Of a stretch of 64,000 nucleotides of DNA, positions 46,311-57,469 are shown one piece after another (the first letter of the stretch is position 1; each line of letters begins with the position of its first letter). Made by a program: the position numbers and the translations under genes. Source of the stretch: Liolophura sinensis (taxonomy: Eukaryota; Mollusca; Polyplacophora; Chitonida; Chitonidae); contig NC_088300.1 in NCBI RefSeq assembly GCF_032854445.1, positions 43,868,984-43,932,983 on the forward strand. Reading direction: 5' to 3'. Below the pieces are notes generated by a model that did no database searches, had not been told where the DNA came from, and worked only from the letters and a program-made list of their open reading frames with translations.

Positions 46311-47471
46311 ATTCATTTCAGCGTAAGGTTGCCTAATTCTATTAAAACGTTTCACTCATCCTTAGAATACGATGTATTTTCGCTTGAATGCAGGAAATGA
46401 ACTGGTGTAGCAATCCTCACAACCATGCCATGGAATACAAAGCTAATAGGCCTACTCAGATATATCCCATTTGAAGGGCACTTACGAATACGTTAAATAA
46501 ATGCAGACATTTTCAGATTTGTGTTACAGTTTTAATGTTCTCAGTCAGACCAGTGAAATTTTTTTTAGGAAACTGTATTCAATATTTTGCGCATGAGAAC
46601 AAATACCGCAATCGTCACAGTAAATATTTTCCATTACGAGGAACGTCGATGGATCACGCTGGCTTAGATTTGCCATATGACGGTAAGTCTGGGTTCAAGG
46701 TGTTAGATGTGGGGTCTGTTTAAGGATGACAATGTGACCACAGCTATGTGGATGTCGTGGGGTTTCTAGGTGTAAATCAGGACCTCGTTTTCAAGTTATA
46801 TCTGTCGATGTGGTAGTGATTGGTGCGCAATTTCAACCTGCACGCTTCTAATGACTAGTAACTGTGAATTTAAGGTGTTCATGACCAATTAACAGCAGTG
46901 CCAAGTTTCTGTCAAGTGATGAAGAGTAGTATGAGGTGCTGACTTATCTGTAAATGGATCAAGTTAGAGAATAACGTTCTAACCTTTGAAAAATGTATTG
47001 ATCTGTTGGCGTGACAAGGAGAATAGCGTCCAATTTGTCCGTTTAGTTTAATATCCCTTCTCATACTGGTATGTCATATGGCAGCAATCATCTGAATCAA
47101 ATAAAGTTTATTTCGGAATGTTATAAAAAAAACAATCGTGCAAAAATGAGTAAAGGCACTTACATGCGTCTTCCAATCAGTACTTTGCCGAACAAAGACG
47201 GTGAGGTACGGCCACTTTATAAATATATTGGTCTTGGTTCTGGTTTATCATGACAACGCCTATTGTTGAGAGGACATGTGTCACTAAGGCTAAACCACAA
47301 GTCAAGATGCGTCTGCAGATTTTTCATTCTATGTCTTTATCTATTTATTTATCATTATAATTAGACATTTAATCTCTGTATTCAGAATGTTTCTGATATA
47401 TGGGTGGAGAAATCGAGAAAAAAGGAGATACCACAGATAAGTGCCTGACCAACCGCCTCCCACAGAATTGC
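46311..47471. other. Unannotated unique sequence
   Basis: No supported feature; frames are at most 62 codons. Confidence 0.4.
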
Positions 47472-47774
47472 GCCGGTCCCCGATAGCACAGTTGGCAGCG
47501 CGTCCACTTAGGGAGCGGCAGATCCATGGTCAGTCCGGCAGAAAGAGAAAGCTATAACTTTCCATAACTGGTTGACACGTATCAGTATAATGGCTCGGAC
47601 GGGGCGGCTTACTTGCCTCCGGTAAGTCGTCTCAGTGAAGTAGCACTAGATAAAAGAGTGGTGGAAATCAGTACTTCACTAAGGAGGCACATTACATACA
47701 CTCTAAAGGACTTCTTCGTCGTCATATGACTGAAAAAAATTGTTAACTACGCCACTGAACCCCAAGCACTCACT
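47472..47774 (+). mobile_element. SINE-B copy B6 with internal deletion
   Basis: Head 'GATAGCACAGTTGGCAGCGC' (A box), then a deleted or compressed segment after the B box ('GGTCAGTCC'). The normal body follows: 'CACGTATCAGTATAATGGCT', 'GGGCGGCTTACTTGCCTCCG', 'CGTCGTCATATGACTG', 'CCCCAAGCACTCACTC'. Flanks CAGAATTGC / TAGAATCGC suggest a mutated target duplication. It is older than B3 and B5. Confidence 0.9.
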
Positions 47775-48149
47775 CACATAGAATCGCAGCCGATCCAAGA
47801 AGACTGTCGGTGTTACGGTTCACCTCCTTGAAGGTTGTCTTTCAACTGTGGCATCAAATTCACACCCCTCAGATGAATTTGTATGGAGCTTTTAACATGC
47901 AGACACACTTTTAGGAGTTTGTTGTACCCAAACTCGTTGTCTGTGTTCATATTGTCCACATGACTTTAAGGTATGGCCAAGCGCAGTCAGTACATGTGGC
48001 GTATAAATCGAATCGTTCAGAATGTTACATGTGTACAGGTAGTGCTCTCAAGGGTTTGTGGCATGTATTGATGTTCCCCGGGTAAGATAGCATTGCCTCT
48101 AGTTTGATTAGACGCATGTGAAAATCGTCTCCCCAAACCGTCTTTTGAA

Positions 48150-48510
48150 TTGGCGAATGATGCGGAGTAGTCGACTGGGTAATCAGGTTACTAGTCCATT
48201 ATACCAGACTAGTAATCTGATGAAAATGACCAGAGAGACTCGTAGAGGTTCCATCAGACTCAGGCTAACTGTCCTACAAACAAGGCAAACTACCATTACT
48301 GAGTCCCAGATGGAGGAGGAGCAGGTCGGATATACATAGTTTGTTTTGTTGGCAGACTCCTGTAAATGTTGAGAGTTCAATCCAAAATGGGCATCTACTT
48401 CCCCCTTGGTGTACAAGGTACTCTGAAGAAGCGTTCTTTGAGCAATAAAAAGTTTTACAAACATTTTTCAGGCATGGGTTGTAATCAACACTTAAAGAAA
48501 AACGCAATAT
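48150..48510 (+). repeat. Duplicated block V1
   Basis: 'GGTAATCAGGTTACTAGTCC', 'GACCAGAGAGACTCGTAGAG', 'TTGAGAGTTCAATCC', 'GTTCTTTGAGCA' and 'GTTGTAATCAACACTTAAAG' recur in order in 51385-52265 (V2). 'GAGTTCAATCC' fits a polymerase III B box, but no matching A box is placed at the proper distance. Confidence 0.6.
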
Positions 48511-48884
48511 ACCTTATGAATCTGAATCTTACCATTTACGACCAATTCAACTACAGGATGTTTTAACGTAATAAAACTATGAATGGTTCAAACACTATAC
48601 CCTAAAACAATACAGACATAATGGACAATGTAACACGGTAATAAATCCATATCCGCCTTTATTATTATTCTCTTAGAGAACTGACTGATCCAGAAGTTCA
48701 ATTTAAAATTACGTAATAATCGCGTATGAAGGTAAGAAAAGGTATTCCAAATGCTTAGTTTGAATGCATTTAAGAATTATGGAATAAGAGACGTTTACAC
48801 TGACATATTCTAGGATCGCTCACTTCAACCCATGCCTACATAGTATATACGCATGTCCGCTTTTAATTATAAAAACAGGTCTAT

Positions 48885-49115
48885 GACAGATGAATAAGGT
48901 CTAGTGGGGTGGATGGTTTCTTTCTTCATTTATTTTTTAGATTATTCCCCTGAGGATGGCCGTTATTTTCCCACCTGTAACGCGTTCCTTATTTTCCCAA
49001 CACACACAATGTTGTATTGCGAATGAATGACAAAGTAAGTCCAGGGAGTGCCCATAGTCCCTTTATTAGCCCATGTCTTGATATATCGATATATGAAAGC
49101 TGATCTTTGGTAACT
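48885..49115 (+). repeat. Duplicated block T2
   Basis: Counterpart of 34440-34720; see the shared phrases there. It lies about 14 kb downstream in the same orientation. Confidence 0.63.
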
Positions 49116-50809
49116 CACTTAATTATCCAATAATTTGTCAGTGATGTAACAATAATGATGGAAATTTTCAATAACCCAAAATTTTGATTGGTCACCTGAA
49201 CATTTCATTGACAAGCTTATCCGATGAAAAAATACAACTGCATACCGGACTACTTCTATTGTTTCTTGCAATGAAAAAATAAACAGGCTAGCGATCACTT
49301 ACTACATCGTGACAGCGGTTTCTTGGGACCAAAATAGTTAAGTTTTTGGTACACTGGATAGGAATAAAATTTATCTTCATGAAATGTGAAAAATAGCCAA
49401 GGCTGGTGAAAGGAAATGAAACTCTTGAAACTGTGCTCGCCTAAAACAAGGTACTCACAAACACAAATTCAACAGTCACTGTGTCAGGCGTCAACGACAA
49501 CAGCATGCTTCGGTATCAGATTTTCACAAAATTAAACACCTACAAACTTATCTTACTACTTTGTGGAGCACTAAGGAGTTGTCTCGTGTGTATGAATTCG
49601 TCTGAAACTGGTGTATCTCAAGATTATTCTTAGATCAAGTTCATTCTTCATTCATTTCCACATCGAAAACGATAATTGGTCCTACTGTGACCTTTTGATT
49701 CGACATCACGTCTACCATCACACGGAAAGCCCAAAACGGAACCAAAATAAGCCTTTTGAAATATCGTAGACACTGTTTTGTTGGATGATGTTTAATGAGA
49801 CCAGCAAATAAGTTTTGAGGTGAATTGTTCGCGTTAAAAGCCTAAAATTGAATATTTTGTTTAGTATGATTTTCGAAATCACCGCTCCTCGCGCGCTACA
49901 ATCCCGTGACGTCACAGAGCTATAACCTAGATTTAGCTCACCCATTTGGAGCCGAATGTTTAGACATATAAGCAGTTATAATACTTCGAAAGAAATCAAA
50001 GCTAGTCATCTTATCACACTAATGGATTGTGTTATGTTTTTTGTTCACAAAATTCATAGATTTCCTCTGATACTGATATCAATACGCATTTCATTTAGCC
50101 TACATCAAAACAAACAGACGTTGCCTTCTCTATGAACCGCCTAATACCGCTCAAAATAAATTATGGGATAAATAGGATATGCAATTTGTAACCCATTATA
50201 TCAGATTTATTAAATACGTGATGTAATTTTCATTTCTTCCTGGCCAAGGGCTCGGAAACAAAGGCAAATTACTCCACTTCTTTATATATAATGGGCCACT
50301 CATTGTATATCCTCTATAGGCCTATACTTAACAGAACTGTTGAGTAAAAACCGAGATGTAACCAAAATGTTCAATATTTCCATCTGCAGTAAATGTTCAT
50401 ATGTTATTTACCAATACATGTTGCGGTTGTGCGCTCAAATTACAGTAGAAATAGTTGAATAGGTGTCTAGCACCAGTGTTATAGTCCAATAGGGAGTACT
50501 GCCTTAATTAGGCTATCAGCCAGTTGAGCCCCTTATTCCAATCTACTTCCATCTGGTGCCATGGCTGTCGTGACTGTTAAAAGGTCTTTCTAATACCCTT
50601 TAAGGAAGTCTGGTTTTCCAACGATTCTGACTACAAAGAAAAAAAAGCCATTGAACTACCCTTCAGCAGGATGACAGTTTGGTACAAAGAAGCAAAGATA
50701 ATTTCCTCGCCTCTGACCATTTGTGGCCTACTAGTATATACCGGATAGGTAGCTGATGGATCGGCATTGTTTTTGATGTAGCAGAAATCGGGGAGAAGTT
50801 CAAAATAAG
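49116..50809. other. Unannotated stretch with a CRE-containing CpG patch
   Basis: Mostly AT-rich. A short CpG-rich patch 'CTCCTCGCGCGCTAC' followed by the palindromic CRE TGACGTCA (49907-49914) could be a promoter fragment. No coding frame is attached. Confidence 0.3.
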
Positions 50810-50905
50810 CTCATCAAAATCATTGTTACAGCTGTTTCTCAAAACTGACAAAATACCATTCAGCTTTCTTTCATTTCCATTTAGATAGATCTCCACTTAT
50901 TATGG
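50810..50905 (+). repeat. Duplicated block W2
   Basis: Counterpart of 28290-28390. It has the same orientation and lies 22 kb away, so the duplicated domain spans at least 28-51 kb. Confidence 0.58.
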
Positions 50906-51384
50906 ACAAATAAATGATCAAATATTGACAGCACACCGGATGTAGTCATCCGCCATTGAAGCATCACGCCGAAAACATCAGACATGACACCCCACCAAGT
51001 CACATTATACGGATCAACCAGTCAAAGAAGCCAAAGTTGGCAACCTTGAAGGTTTCTTTCACAATGACAAATCAAAACAAAAAAACGCACTAGGCTTTGT
51101 GTGTATTTTATATCATGCTGACACAAGTTCAGTAGTTTCACATCAAATCGTTGACTCTGTTCCAATTGTCAGGATGATCCTAAGGTCTGACCAACCTCAT
51201 TCCATCAAAGACGCTGTTAGGTCAACCCTATATTCGGCTAGTGTCTCTATGGCCTTGCTATCTGAGTCCCGAGCTTAGCCTATGCAAACCTGTGAAAGAT
51301 AACATTTCCTCTAATCTGATAAAATGGATTACCCATTGGATACAGTCTTTGCAAACTGCTTTTGAACTGACCAGTGAAGCGGAG

Positions 51385-52265
51385 TATAATGGACAGGGTA
51401 ATCAGATTGCAAGTCTGTTATGCCCTGTGCGTGTGACCAGAGAGACTTGTACAGCTGCTATCATGGAGTTTTACGTGAACAGGGGTAACAAGGGAAACTA
51501 TATGACTTATAACCGATTTCGATTTTGAGATACATGTAGGGATGTCCCTGGTTTGCACCGGAAGTTGATATCCGTACATATCTAGCTATAGTACGGTGAC
51601 TGGTCTTATAATGCATTTCCTGATGGACTAAGGCCTACAGAGTGAAATCTGCAGGCATTAAGCAAATCGAGTCCAATCCAATTAGAGGTGATATGTCCAT
51701 AGGTTTCAATCAAAGAAGGCGGTACATCGTGTGGAGCAGAGATATTACTAGCATAAACAAGCCGCGGCGGATAACTATATCGCGAAAGGCTGAGTTTCAT
51801 TGAAATGTCGAGAGTTCAACGCCGATATGCAAAATTGGTGGCCCGTTCTCCCACAATATAAAAAATGCTATAAAGTGTTCTTTGAGCATTGCAACAGTTT
51901 TAAACATAGTATTGAGTCTTCTGACCCTTTGGCGAGAGCACGTTGGACTCCGTATGCTTGTATGTACAGTTGTACGTCTATTTATTTCAGAAGTCTTAGT
52001 GCAATCGCCTTAGTGTATATGGCCTCGGGTGAAACCTTGCCATTGCATAGTCAAGCTTTATTCCGTCTACAGATAAGTACTTATTGGCAGACGGGAGATT
52101 ATGCGGAGTTTCACCGCCTGAGGGAATATGAATGCGATCGGTGACAGGGCCATGTGATAGGGGGGCTCCAGAAAATGTCCCAAAACCTCTTTAACCTTTA
52201 GAAATAGCCCTAGCAATATGTTTAGACATAGGATGTAATCCACAGTTAAACCAAAATGCAATGCC
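51385..52265 (+). repeat. Duplicated block V2, longer than V1
   Basis: 'GGTAATCAGATTGCAAGTCT', 'GACCAGAGAGACTTGTACAG', 'GTCGAGAGTTCAACGCC', 'GTTCTTTGAGCATTG' and 'GATGTAATCCACAGTTAAAC' match V1. About 250 bases more lie between the second and third phrases, so one copy has gained or lost sequence. The 114-codon frame at 51800-52144 has no recognisable domain. Confidence 0.58.
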
Positions 52266-53681
52266 TTTGTGACTTGTTTTCATTATGCTTAATGATGCTC
52301 TATAACAGGAGAGTTGTTATACGTAATGTCCTATTGTATCAAGTGACTGTCCCATTGTATCATGTAACTCTCCTATGTTATCATGTGACTTGTGAAAAAC
52401 GTTAGGCAACCTTTGTTGAAGTTAATTTTATCCATCACCTGCCTCACCGTGTTTCAGAGGCACAAATGACACCTCTTTGATTTCCTTTAGGAACTTCTCA
52501 AGTTAAGAAATGTTCAGCTCCTCAACTTGCCCTAAATTCTTGTCTTGTCTAAATTACTTTTTATGAAACTTTTTTCAGATGCGCATGTCATAGTACATGT
52601 GATCAGAAATAGTTGTCTAACATTTCTGACACGATACTGTAAGACTTTTTTTACCCTTAGCAATAAAAGAGTTCCAACTTGAAAATTGAACCATAATATT
52701 CTAAACTAGCTAGATCGAAATATTAATGTATGCTGAGTTCAAGATAGGTTGCCTTTCGAGCTTTATTAAGCGTTTTACAAGAACATGATTCTTATCGCCA
52801 GTAAAACTATTAATAATTGATTAAAAATCCAATGTGAGCATCTAAATTATATATCAATCCTTCTAAAAACCTGAAAGTAAAGGAAAAGCATTCACATGAA
52901 AAAAGAGAAGCTTAAATACATAGACAAGATTGAAACCCACCCGGTAGTCAGGTCTACTTGTAGGATAAGTGAGTTTGCGGCTTGCTGGTTTCGCCAAAAA
53001 TGATTGAACGTATGCATATATTCACTACATTAGTAATAAAACTCGTAGTCAACACGTACGGTTTTCATGGGTCGAGGAGACCGGATGAAAAGCACTAAAA
53101 CATTGAAAGTAAAGCATAGCAGAGACTGCAATTCACAAACTGTCAAAAGTGAAAAGTCACGGTTAACAAAACGTACAATCTATTTGTATTGTCTTTGACC
53201 ATTTTTTCAGTATCCTTCCAGTGAGCCCAAATCGTTGTTCATCCGATAAGTAGATAAATAATTACCATTCAAAATTATACGGAAGATTGGCCCTCATTTC
53301 TGATTAATAGTTGTCTCCTTTAGGCAAATCCCAATTCTCAATATATGAGTTGAAAATACTCACCTTAGTGATAATATTTGTGAACAAACTCTCTTTGTTA
53401 ATAACTTCCTCATGATACTTTATTGTGCCAGTAACCCACCTCTCCCTATAACGCTTCTGTCTGGGACTGGTGCTTCTGAGGACGTACTATGTACGCACCT
53501 TTACACCTCATATTTTTGTGATTTATTTTGAAATTCTTACTTGTATGTACTGGACTATGTTACACGTGATCTTACCGAAAACTACATGCGTAATAAACAA
53601 AAATTCGAGCTGTTATAAAGTGAGTACGATGGTAACCAGGCTAGAACATGTGCTTCTTTCTTTCTTAAATGTTGTTACGCC
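52266..53681. other. Unassigned sequence upstream of the LINE
   Basis: The LINE's 5' untranslated region, and any first open frame, would fall here, but the element's 5' end cannot be located. A 74-codon frame at 53470-53694 overlaps the LINE start out of frame and is not supported as ORF1. Confidence 0.35.
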
Positions 53682-54332
53682 ATGGATTACCTGAGTCAAT
53701 ATCGTGTGGCAATCGGGACTTGGTATAACTTTGTGTGCTGTAAAAGTAGGGTACACCTAATCAAACTTATAAACTTGCTGAATGAATTAACAGTGATTTG
53801 TAATGCTACTGACTCTTTACTATTTTGTGTTATTATAGGTATTCTTTGTATGTTAAACAACTTGAATTACGTTTTAATTGTCAATATCGCATTACTGCTG
53901 CGATGCGGAGATATACATAAAAATCCGGGACCACCAAGCTCGCATAACTTAAGATGTTGTCATTTTAATGCTAGGAGCCATCTGGCTCAGTCTGATGATC
54001 AAATGTCATCATATTCTAAGTTAGATGAAGTCTCGACCGTACTTGTAAATGAACATGATTACGATATTATTTGTGTAACAGAAACTTGGCTTAGTTCTGC
54101 CATACCAGATGAAAGAGTTAATATAGAAGGGTACTACATTATAAGGAAAGACAGAGATAGGCATGGTGGGGGTGTTGCCATTTATTGTAAGTCATCATTG
54201 AATATCACACGCAGATTAGATCTTGAAAATGAAAATGAAATGCTATGGATTACAACTGAATTGTTCAATAGAAGTGTATTAGTTGCTGTATGTTACCGCC
54301 CTCCTAACCAATCAACGGAATCTTTTTATTGA
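53682..54332 (+). pseudogene. LINE polyprotein part 1: hydrophobic leader, 2A-like motif, endonuclease N-half
   Basis: Residues 45-73 form a hydrophobic stretch ending in LLLRC. GDIHKNPGP follows at residues 76-84 (53907-53933), matching the 2A-type D-x-x-x-NPGP core with His in place of the usual Glu. APE endonuclease motifs come next: Asn96 in HFNAR, the metal-binding Glu134 in VTETWL, a GGG-VAIY strand near 162-168, and Tyr205 in CYRPP. The enzyme nicks target DNA so that its 3' end primes reverse transcription. The frame runs into TGA after a five-T run near 54323-54327. Homology continues one base over in the next piece, so this is a frameshift break. The ATG is plausible because no longer frame precedes it. 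Confidence 0.88.
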
Positions 54333-54699
54333 TCTTTTTATTGATAACTTTGATTCTACTCTCACTTCTGTTATATCAGAAAACCCACATGCTTTACTAA
54401 TATTTGGTGATTTTAACGATCGCTGCACTGACTGGAATAAATACCATGAAAAGAGTGAATTAAAAATGAAACTTTTCGACCTTTTGGCTGGAAAAAATTT
54501 ATTTCAAATACTGAATGAGCCGACAAGATGTACGGAAGATAGTGCTTATTTATTAGATCTAATAATCACTGACAATATGAGATATGTAATAGATTACGGA
54601 GTGGCTTGTCCCATGGCTAATCTTGACCACTGCACGATCTATTGTAAACTGGATGTTCTGTGCAATGATAAACCTAAATCTTTTAAAAGACATGTATAG
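54283..54699 (+). pseudogene. LINE polyprotein part 2: endonuclease C-half
   Basis: This frame overlaps the previous piece by 50 bases and takes over after the shift at FIDLFIDNF. It holds the catalytic GDFN motif (residues 42-45, 54406-54417), a LLDLIITDN strand (90-98) and an LDH triplet (114-116) at the position of the conserved S/D-D-H motif of APE nucleases. It ends at TAG 54697-54699, after which the same frame stays open. This is therefore a single-codon stop in the linker to the reverse transcriptase and not the end of a natural protein. Confidence 0.87.
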
Positions 54700-56682
54700 G
54701 ACCTTAAATGTGCTGATATAGACCGTCTACGTAACTTACTGTCTGTCTCACCCTTGGATATATGTGACGTTTTCACTGATATAAATGACAAAGTGTATGC
54801 ATGGCCAAATGTTTTTCTGTCATGCTGTAAGGAAGCTATCCCAAATAAAGAAATTACCGTGAGACCTCGCGACAAGCCCTGGGTGACCAATGATGTGCGA
54901 TATAAGTTACGAATTCGAAATAGATGCTTTAAAAAGTATAAAAGATCTAAAAATGAAAAAGATAAATTTCGCTTCTATATAGCCAGAAGGGAGGCCAACA
55001 CAGCCAAAAGAGAGGCAATTCGTCGCTATGCTACACGTCTAAAGACCAAACTATCTGACCCAAATTTAGATACCAAGACTTACTGGTCTTCAATGAAATC
55101 ACTGTTGGGTTCTAAAGCAAAACCTCCAATACCACCACTACTTGTAAATGGTAAAAATGTGTCCAGTGATATTGATAAGGTCAATGCTTTCTGTGCATTC
55201 TTTGCATCACATTCTGACTTTCCATCTCCTGTCCCCGACTTGCCGGACTTCTCCTTCGTTACTACAACTCGTTTAAACAGTATACAAATAACTGAAAAGG
55301 AAGTTGGTCAGTGTCTCAGTTCGTTAAATACAAGGAAGGCATCAGGTCCGGATGGGATCAGTAATTTTATGTTGCAGAGTGCAGCAGGAAGTATAGTACC
55401 CTTGCTTACTAAACTATTTAACTCTTCATTACAAAACGGCGTCTTTCCGTCCGCGTGGAAAAGGTGCCGCGTTTGCCCAGTATTTAAAAAAGGTGATCGA
55501 TATTGTATTTCTAACTACAGACCAGTATGTCTTCAACCATCGATATCCAAAGTATTTGAAAAAGTCGTCCATAAACATTTATATCAATATCTTACGACAA
55601 ACAATATTCTTATTCCTCACAATGCAGGATTCAAAAGTGGTGATTCAACTATCTGTCAACTAACTGAAATCGTCCATAATATTTATAAAGGTTTAGACAA
55701 CGGTAATGATATGTGTTTGGTATTCTTGGATGTGAGCAAAGCCTTTGACAAGGTTTGGCACACAGGTTTACTATTTAAGTTGAGGCAGATGGGTATTGGA
55801 GGAATGTTACTGGCGTGGATAAATCATTACTTATCTGATCGATCAATCTCTGTTTGCCTCAACGGTAAAGAATCTAGCTCGAATCCTACGTACTCAGGAG
55901 TTCCCCAGGGCTCTGTACTTGGTCCTTTGTTGTTTCTTATCTTCATAAATGATATAAATACTAATACTGAATGTGACATAAATATATTTGCTGACGACAC
56001 ATCCTTGTTAGAAGAAATTAAAGAACTACCAGTCTCAGAAACTAGACTGAACCGTGACCTTAACATGTTAGCATCGTGGACAAATCAATGGTGTGTCACA
56101 TTCAATGCTCTTAAGACAGTTTATTTACTTGTATCATTAAAGGGATATCCTTCCTATCCGAAACTGTATCTTAATGGCACGGAGGTGAAGAGCGTTCAGT
56201 CCCACAAACACCTTGGGATCTTTTTACAACACAATGGGAAATGGGACGAACACATTAGAAACTTAGTTAATAAATGTAACAAAAAACTGAGTATTCTCAA
56301 CCGATGTAAGAAATGCCTTACTCGAAAATGTTTGAAAACTCTATACTTCAGTCAAATAAGAACCATCGAATATGGTGACATCCTGTTTGACAATTGCGGT
56401 ATAGTGTTGTCTCAAAAACTTGAAACAATTCAGCGAAGAGCTGCTCTTCTCTGTTCTGTCGGCCTACATCAGACATCGTATAGTAAATTATTAAATGAAC
56501 TAAGATGGGAACCGCTTTATGTGAGACGTAGATCCCGCAGAATTCTTCTCTTCCATAAAATTATAAATGGGCTATCGCCTCCTTATTTGAAAAAATTACT
56601 ACCATGCGGAAATGAAGCTGTCCCCAATACATACAATCTACGAAATAAGCACAACATCCGTCTTCCCAAAGGTCGTATCTAG
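54700..56682 (+). CDS. LINE polyprotein part 3: reverse transcriptase
   Basis: Frame open for 660 codons directly after the TAG. No ATG opens it and its apparent start at 54754 is TTG, so it is a segment of a longer protein. Counting from 54754: a basic linker (50-100), KASGPDGI (195-202), SNYRPV (253-258), motif A LDVSKAFDKVWH (325-336, Asp326), motif B SGVPQGSVLGP (381-391), motif C FADD (412-415, 55987-55998) with both catalytic aspartates, and HKHLGI (484-489) in the thumb. A LRWEPLYVRRR segment and 'INGLSPPYL' follow, as in CR1/L2/Jockey-type elements. All polymerase catalytic residues are intact. It would copy the element's RNA at the nicked chromosomal site. It ends at an in-frame TAG, with homology resuming in the next piece. 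Confidence 0.93.
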   Translation, partial: DLKCADIDRLRNLLSVSPLDICDVFTDINDKVYAWPNVFLSCCKEAIPNKEITVRPRDKPWVTNDVRYKLRIRNRCFKKYKRSKNEKDKFRFYIARREANTAKREAIRRYATRLKTKLSDPNLDTKTYWSSMKSLLGSKAKPPIPPLLVNGKNVSSDIDKVNAFCAFFASHSDFPSPVPDLPDFSFVTTTRLNSIQITEKEVGQCLSSLNTRKASGPDGISNFMLQSAAGSIVPLLTKLFNSSLQNGVFPSAWKRCRVCPVFKKGDRYCISNYRPVCLQPSISKVFEKVVHKHLYQYLTTNNILIPHNAGFKSGDSTICQLTEIVHNIYKGLDNGNDMCLVFLDVSKAFDKVWHTGLLFKLRQMGIGGMLLAWINHYLSDRSISVCLNGKESSSNPTYSGVPQGSVLGPLLFLIFINDINTNTECDINIFADDTSLLEEIKELPVSETRLNRDLNMLASWTNQWCVTFNALKTVYLLVSLKGYPSYPKLYLNGTEVKSVQSHKHLGIFLQHNGKWDEHIRNLVNKCNKKLSILNRCKKCLTRKCLKTLYFSQIRTIEYGDILFDNCGIVLSQKLETIQRRAALLCSVGLHQTSYSKLLNELRWEPLYVRRRSRRILLFHKIINGLSPPYLKKLLPCGNEAVPNTYNLRNKHNIRLPKGRI

Positions 56683-57207
56683 TTGTACATGTCGTCATTT
56701 ATTCCCCAAACAATTAAAGATTGGAATTCAATACCTCTCCACTTTCGTCACGACTCTCTAGAAAAGCTTAAATCCTATCTCAAACCTAGTTTTGTTGACA
56801 GCATTACTATTTCCGTACTGTACGATTCTTTTGTAACATTTTCCTCGATACTGCATTGTAGGATGCGGATGGGACTGAGCGCTCTTCACGCAGACTTATT
56901 TACCAATGGCCTTTCAGATGACCAGTCTTGTCATAAATGTAATTACAAATGTGAAAATTCTCATCAATTTCTTATTGAATGTCCCGCATATGCCGCTCAA
57001 AGGAAGCACATGTTCGACAGGTTTACTAAAACGATTCTCCAAATGCTCACGTATCTATTTTCCTTCCGCATTGCTCAAAACATATCTCAAATATTTTACT
57101 TTTTGGATCAAATGACCTATCTCTTGAAGACAATAAAACCATATTCTGTTCTGTGCACAAATTCATTCAAGATACTCGAAGATTTATCCATCGTACTCAC
57201 CAAGTAG
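56683..57207 (+). pseudogene. LINE polyprotein part 4: C-terminal Cys/His region
   Basis: Same frame as the reverse transcriptase, separated from it only by the TAG at 56680-56682. It opens with SFIPQTIKDWNSIP, a phrase common just after the thumb in this class. A later CHKCNYKC...HQFLIEC (57 bases around 56929-56985) has CxxC and HxxxxC spacing, like the zinc-knuckle-like end of many LINE proteins. It is probably nucleic-acid binding. It ends at TAG 57205-57207, the likely true terminus, 240 bases before the AAATT tail. Confidence 0.82.
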
Positions 57208-57469
57208 TTCAAACAAGCTCCTTTTAAGGTACAAAGTGCTAAGACTGAAACCCATTCTTAAATCTGTTATATAATCGGTACTTAATGAAGTATATGAGTG
57301 TGTGCAGTATTGGATGCCTATGTGTATTGTAAATATGTTATTCTTCACTATCAAGTTTTGATTATATAAATGTATGATGTATATAAGTTTGAGGAGACCC
57401 TCTAGTGACCCATGCGTTGTGGGATATCCTCAGTAAACAAATAAAGAATTAAATTAAATTAAATTAAAC

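Larger units (their letters stand above)
53682..57469 (+). mobile_element. Non-LTR retrotransposon (LINE), APE endonuclease + RT, CR1/L2-like, nearly complete
   Basis: The order is N-terminal hydrophobic segment, 2A-like motif, APE-type endonuclease, reverse transcriptase, and a C-terminal Cys/His region. A short 3' UTR ends in a tandem AAATT tail (57447-57469) rather than poly(A), as in CR1/L2-type elements. The coding frame is interrupted by one frameshift (54315-54332) and two UAG stops (54697-54699, 56680-56682) but is otherwise open over 3.5 kb, so the copy is fairly young. The 5' limit is unknown; 53682 is only the first ATG of the preserved frame. Clade placement is by motif impression, not by a tree. 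Confidence 0.92.

Noticed and set aside
50985-51040. SINE-B-like phrase ('CATTATACGGATCAACCAGTC')
   Set aside because: Only about 20 bases match the SINE-B body in reverse, too little to call a copy.
53470-53694. Possible ORF1 of the LINE
   Set aside because: Only 74 codons, overlapping the main frame out of phase, with no RNA-binding or coiled-coil feature.
55827-56066. 79-codon minus frame inside the RT
   Set aside because: Shadow of the reverse transcriptase on the opposite strand.
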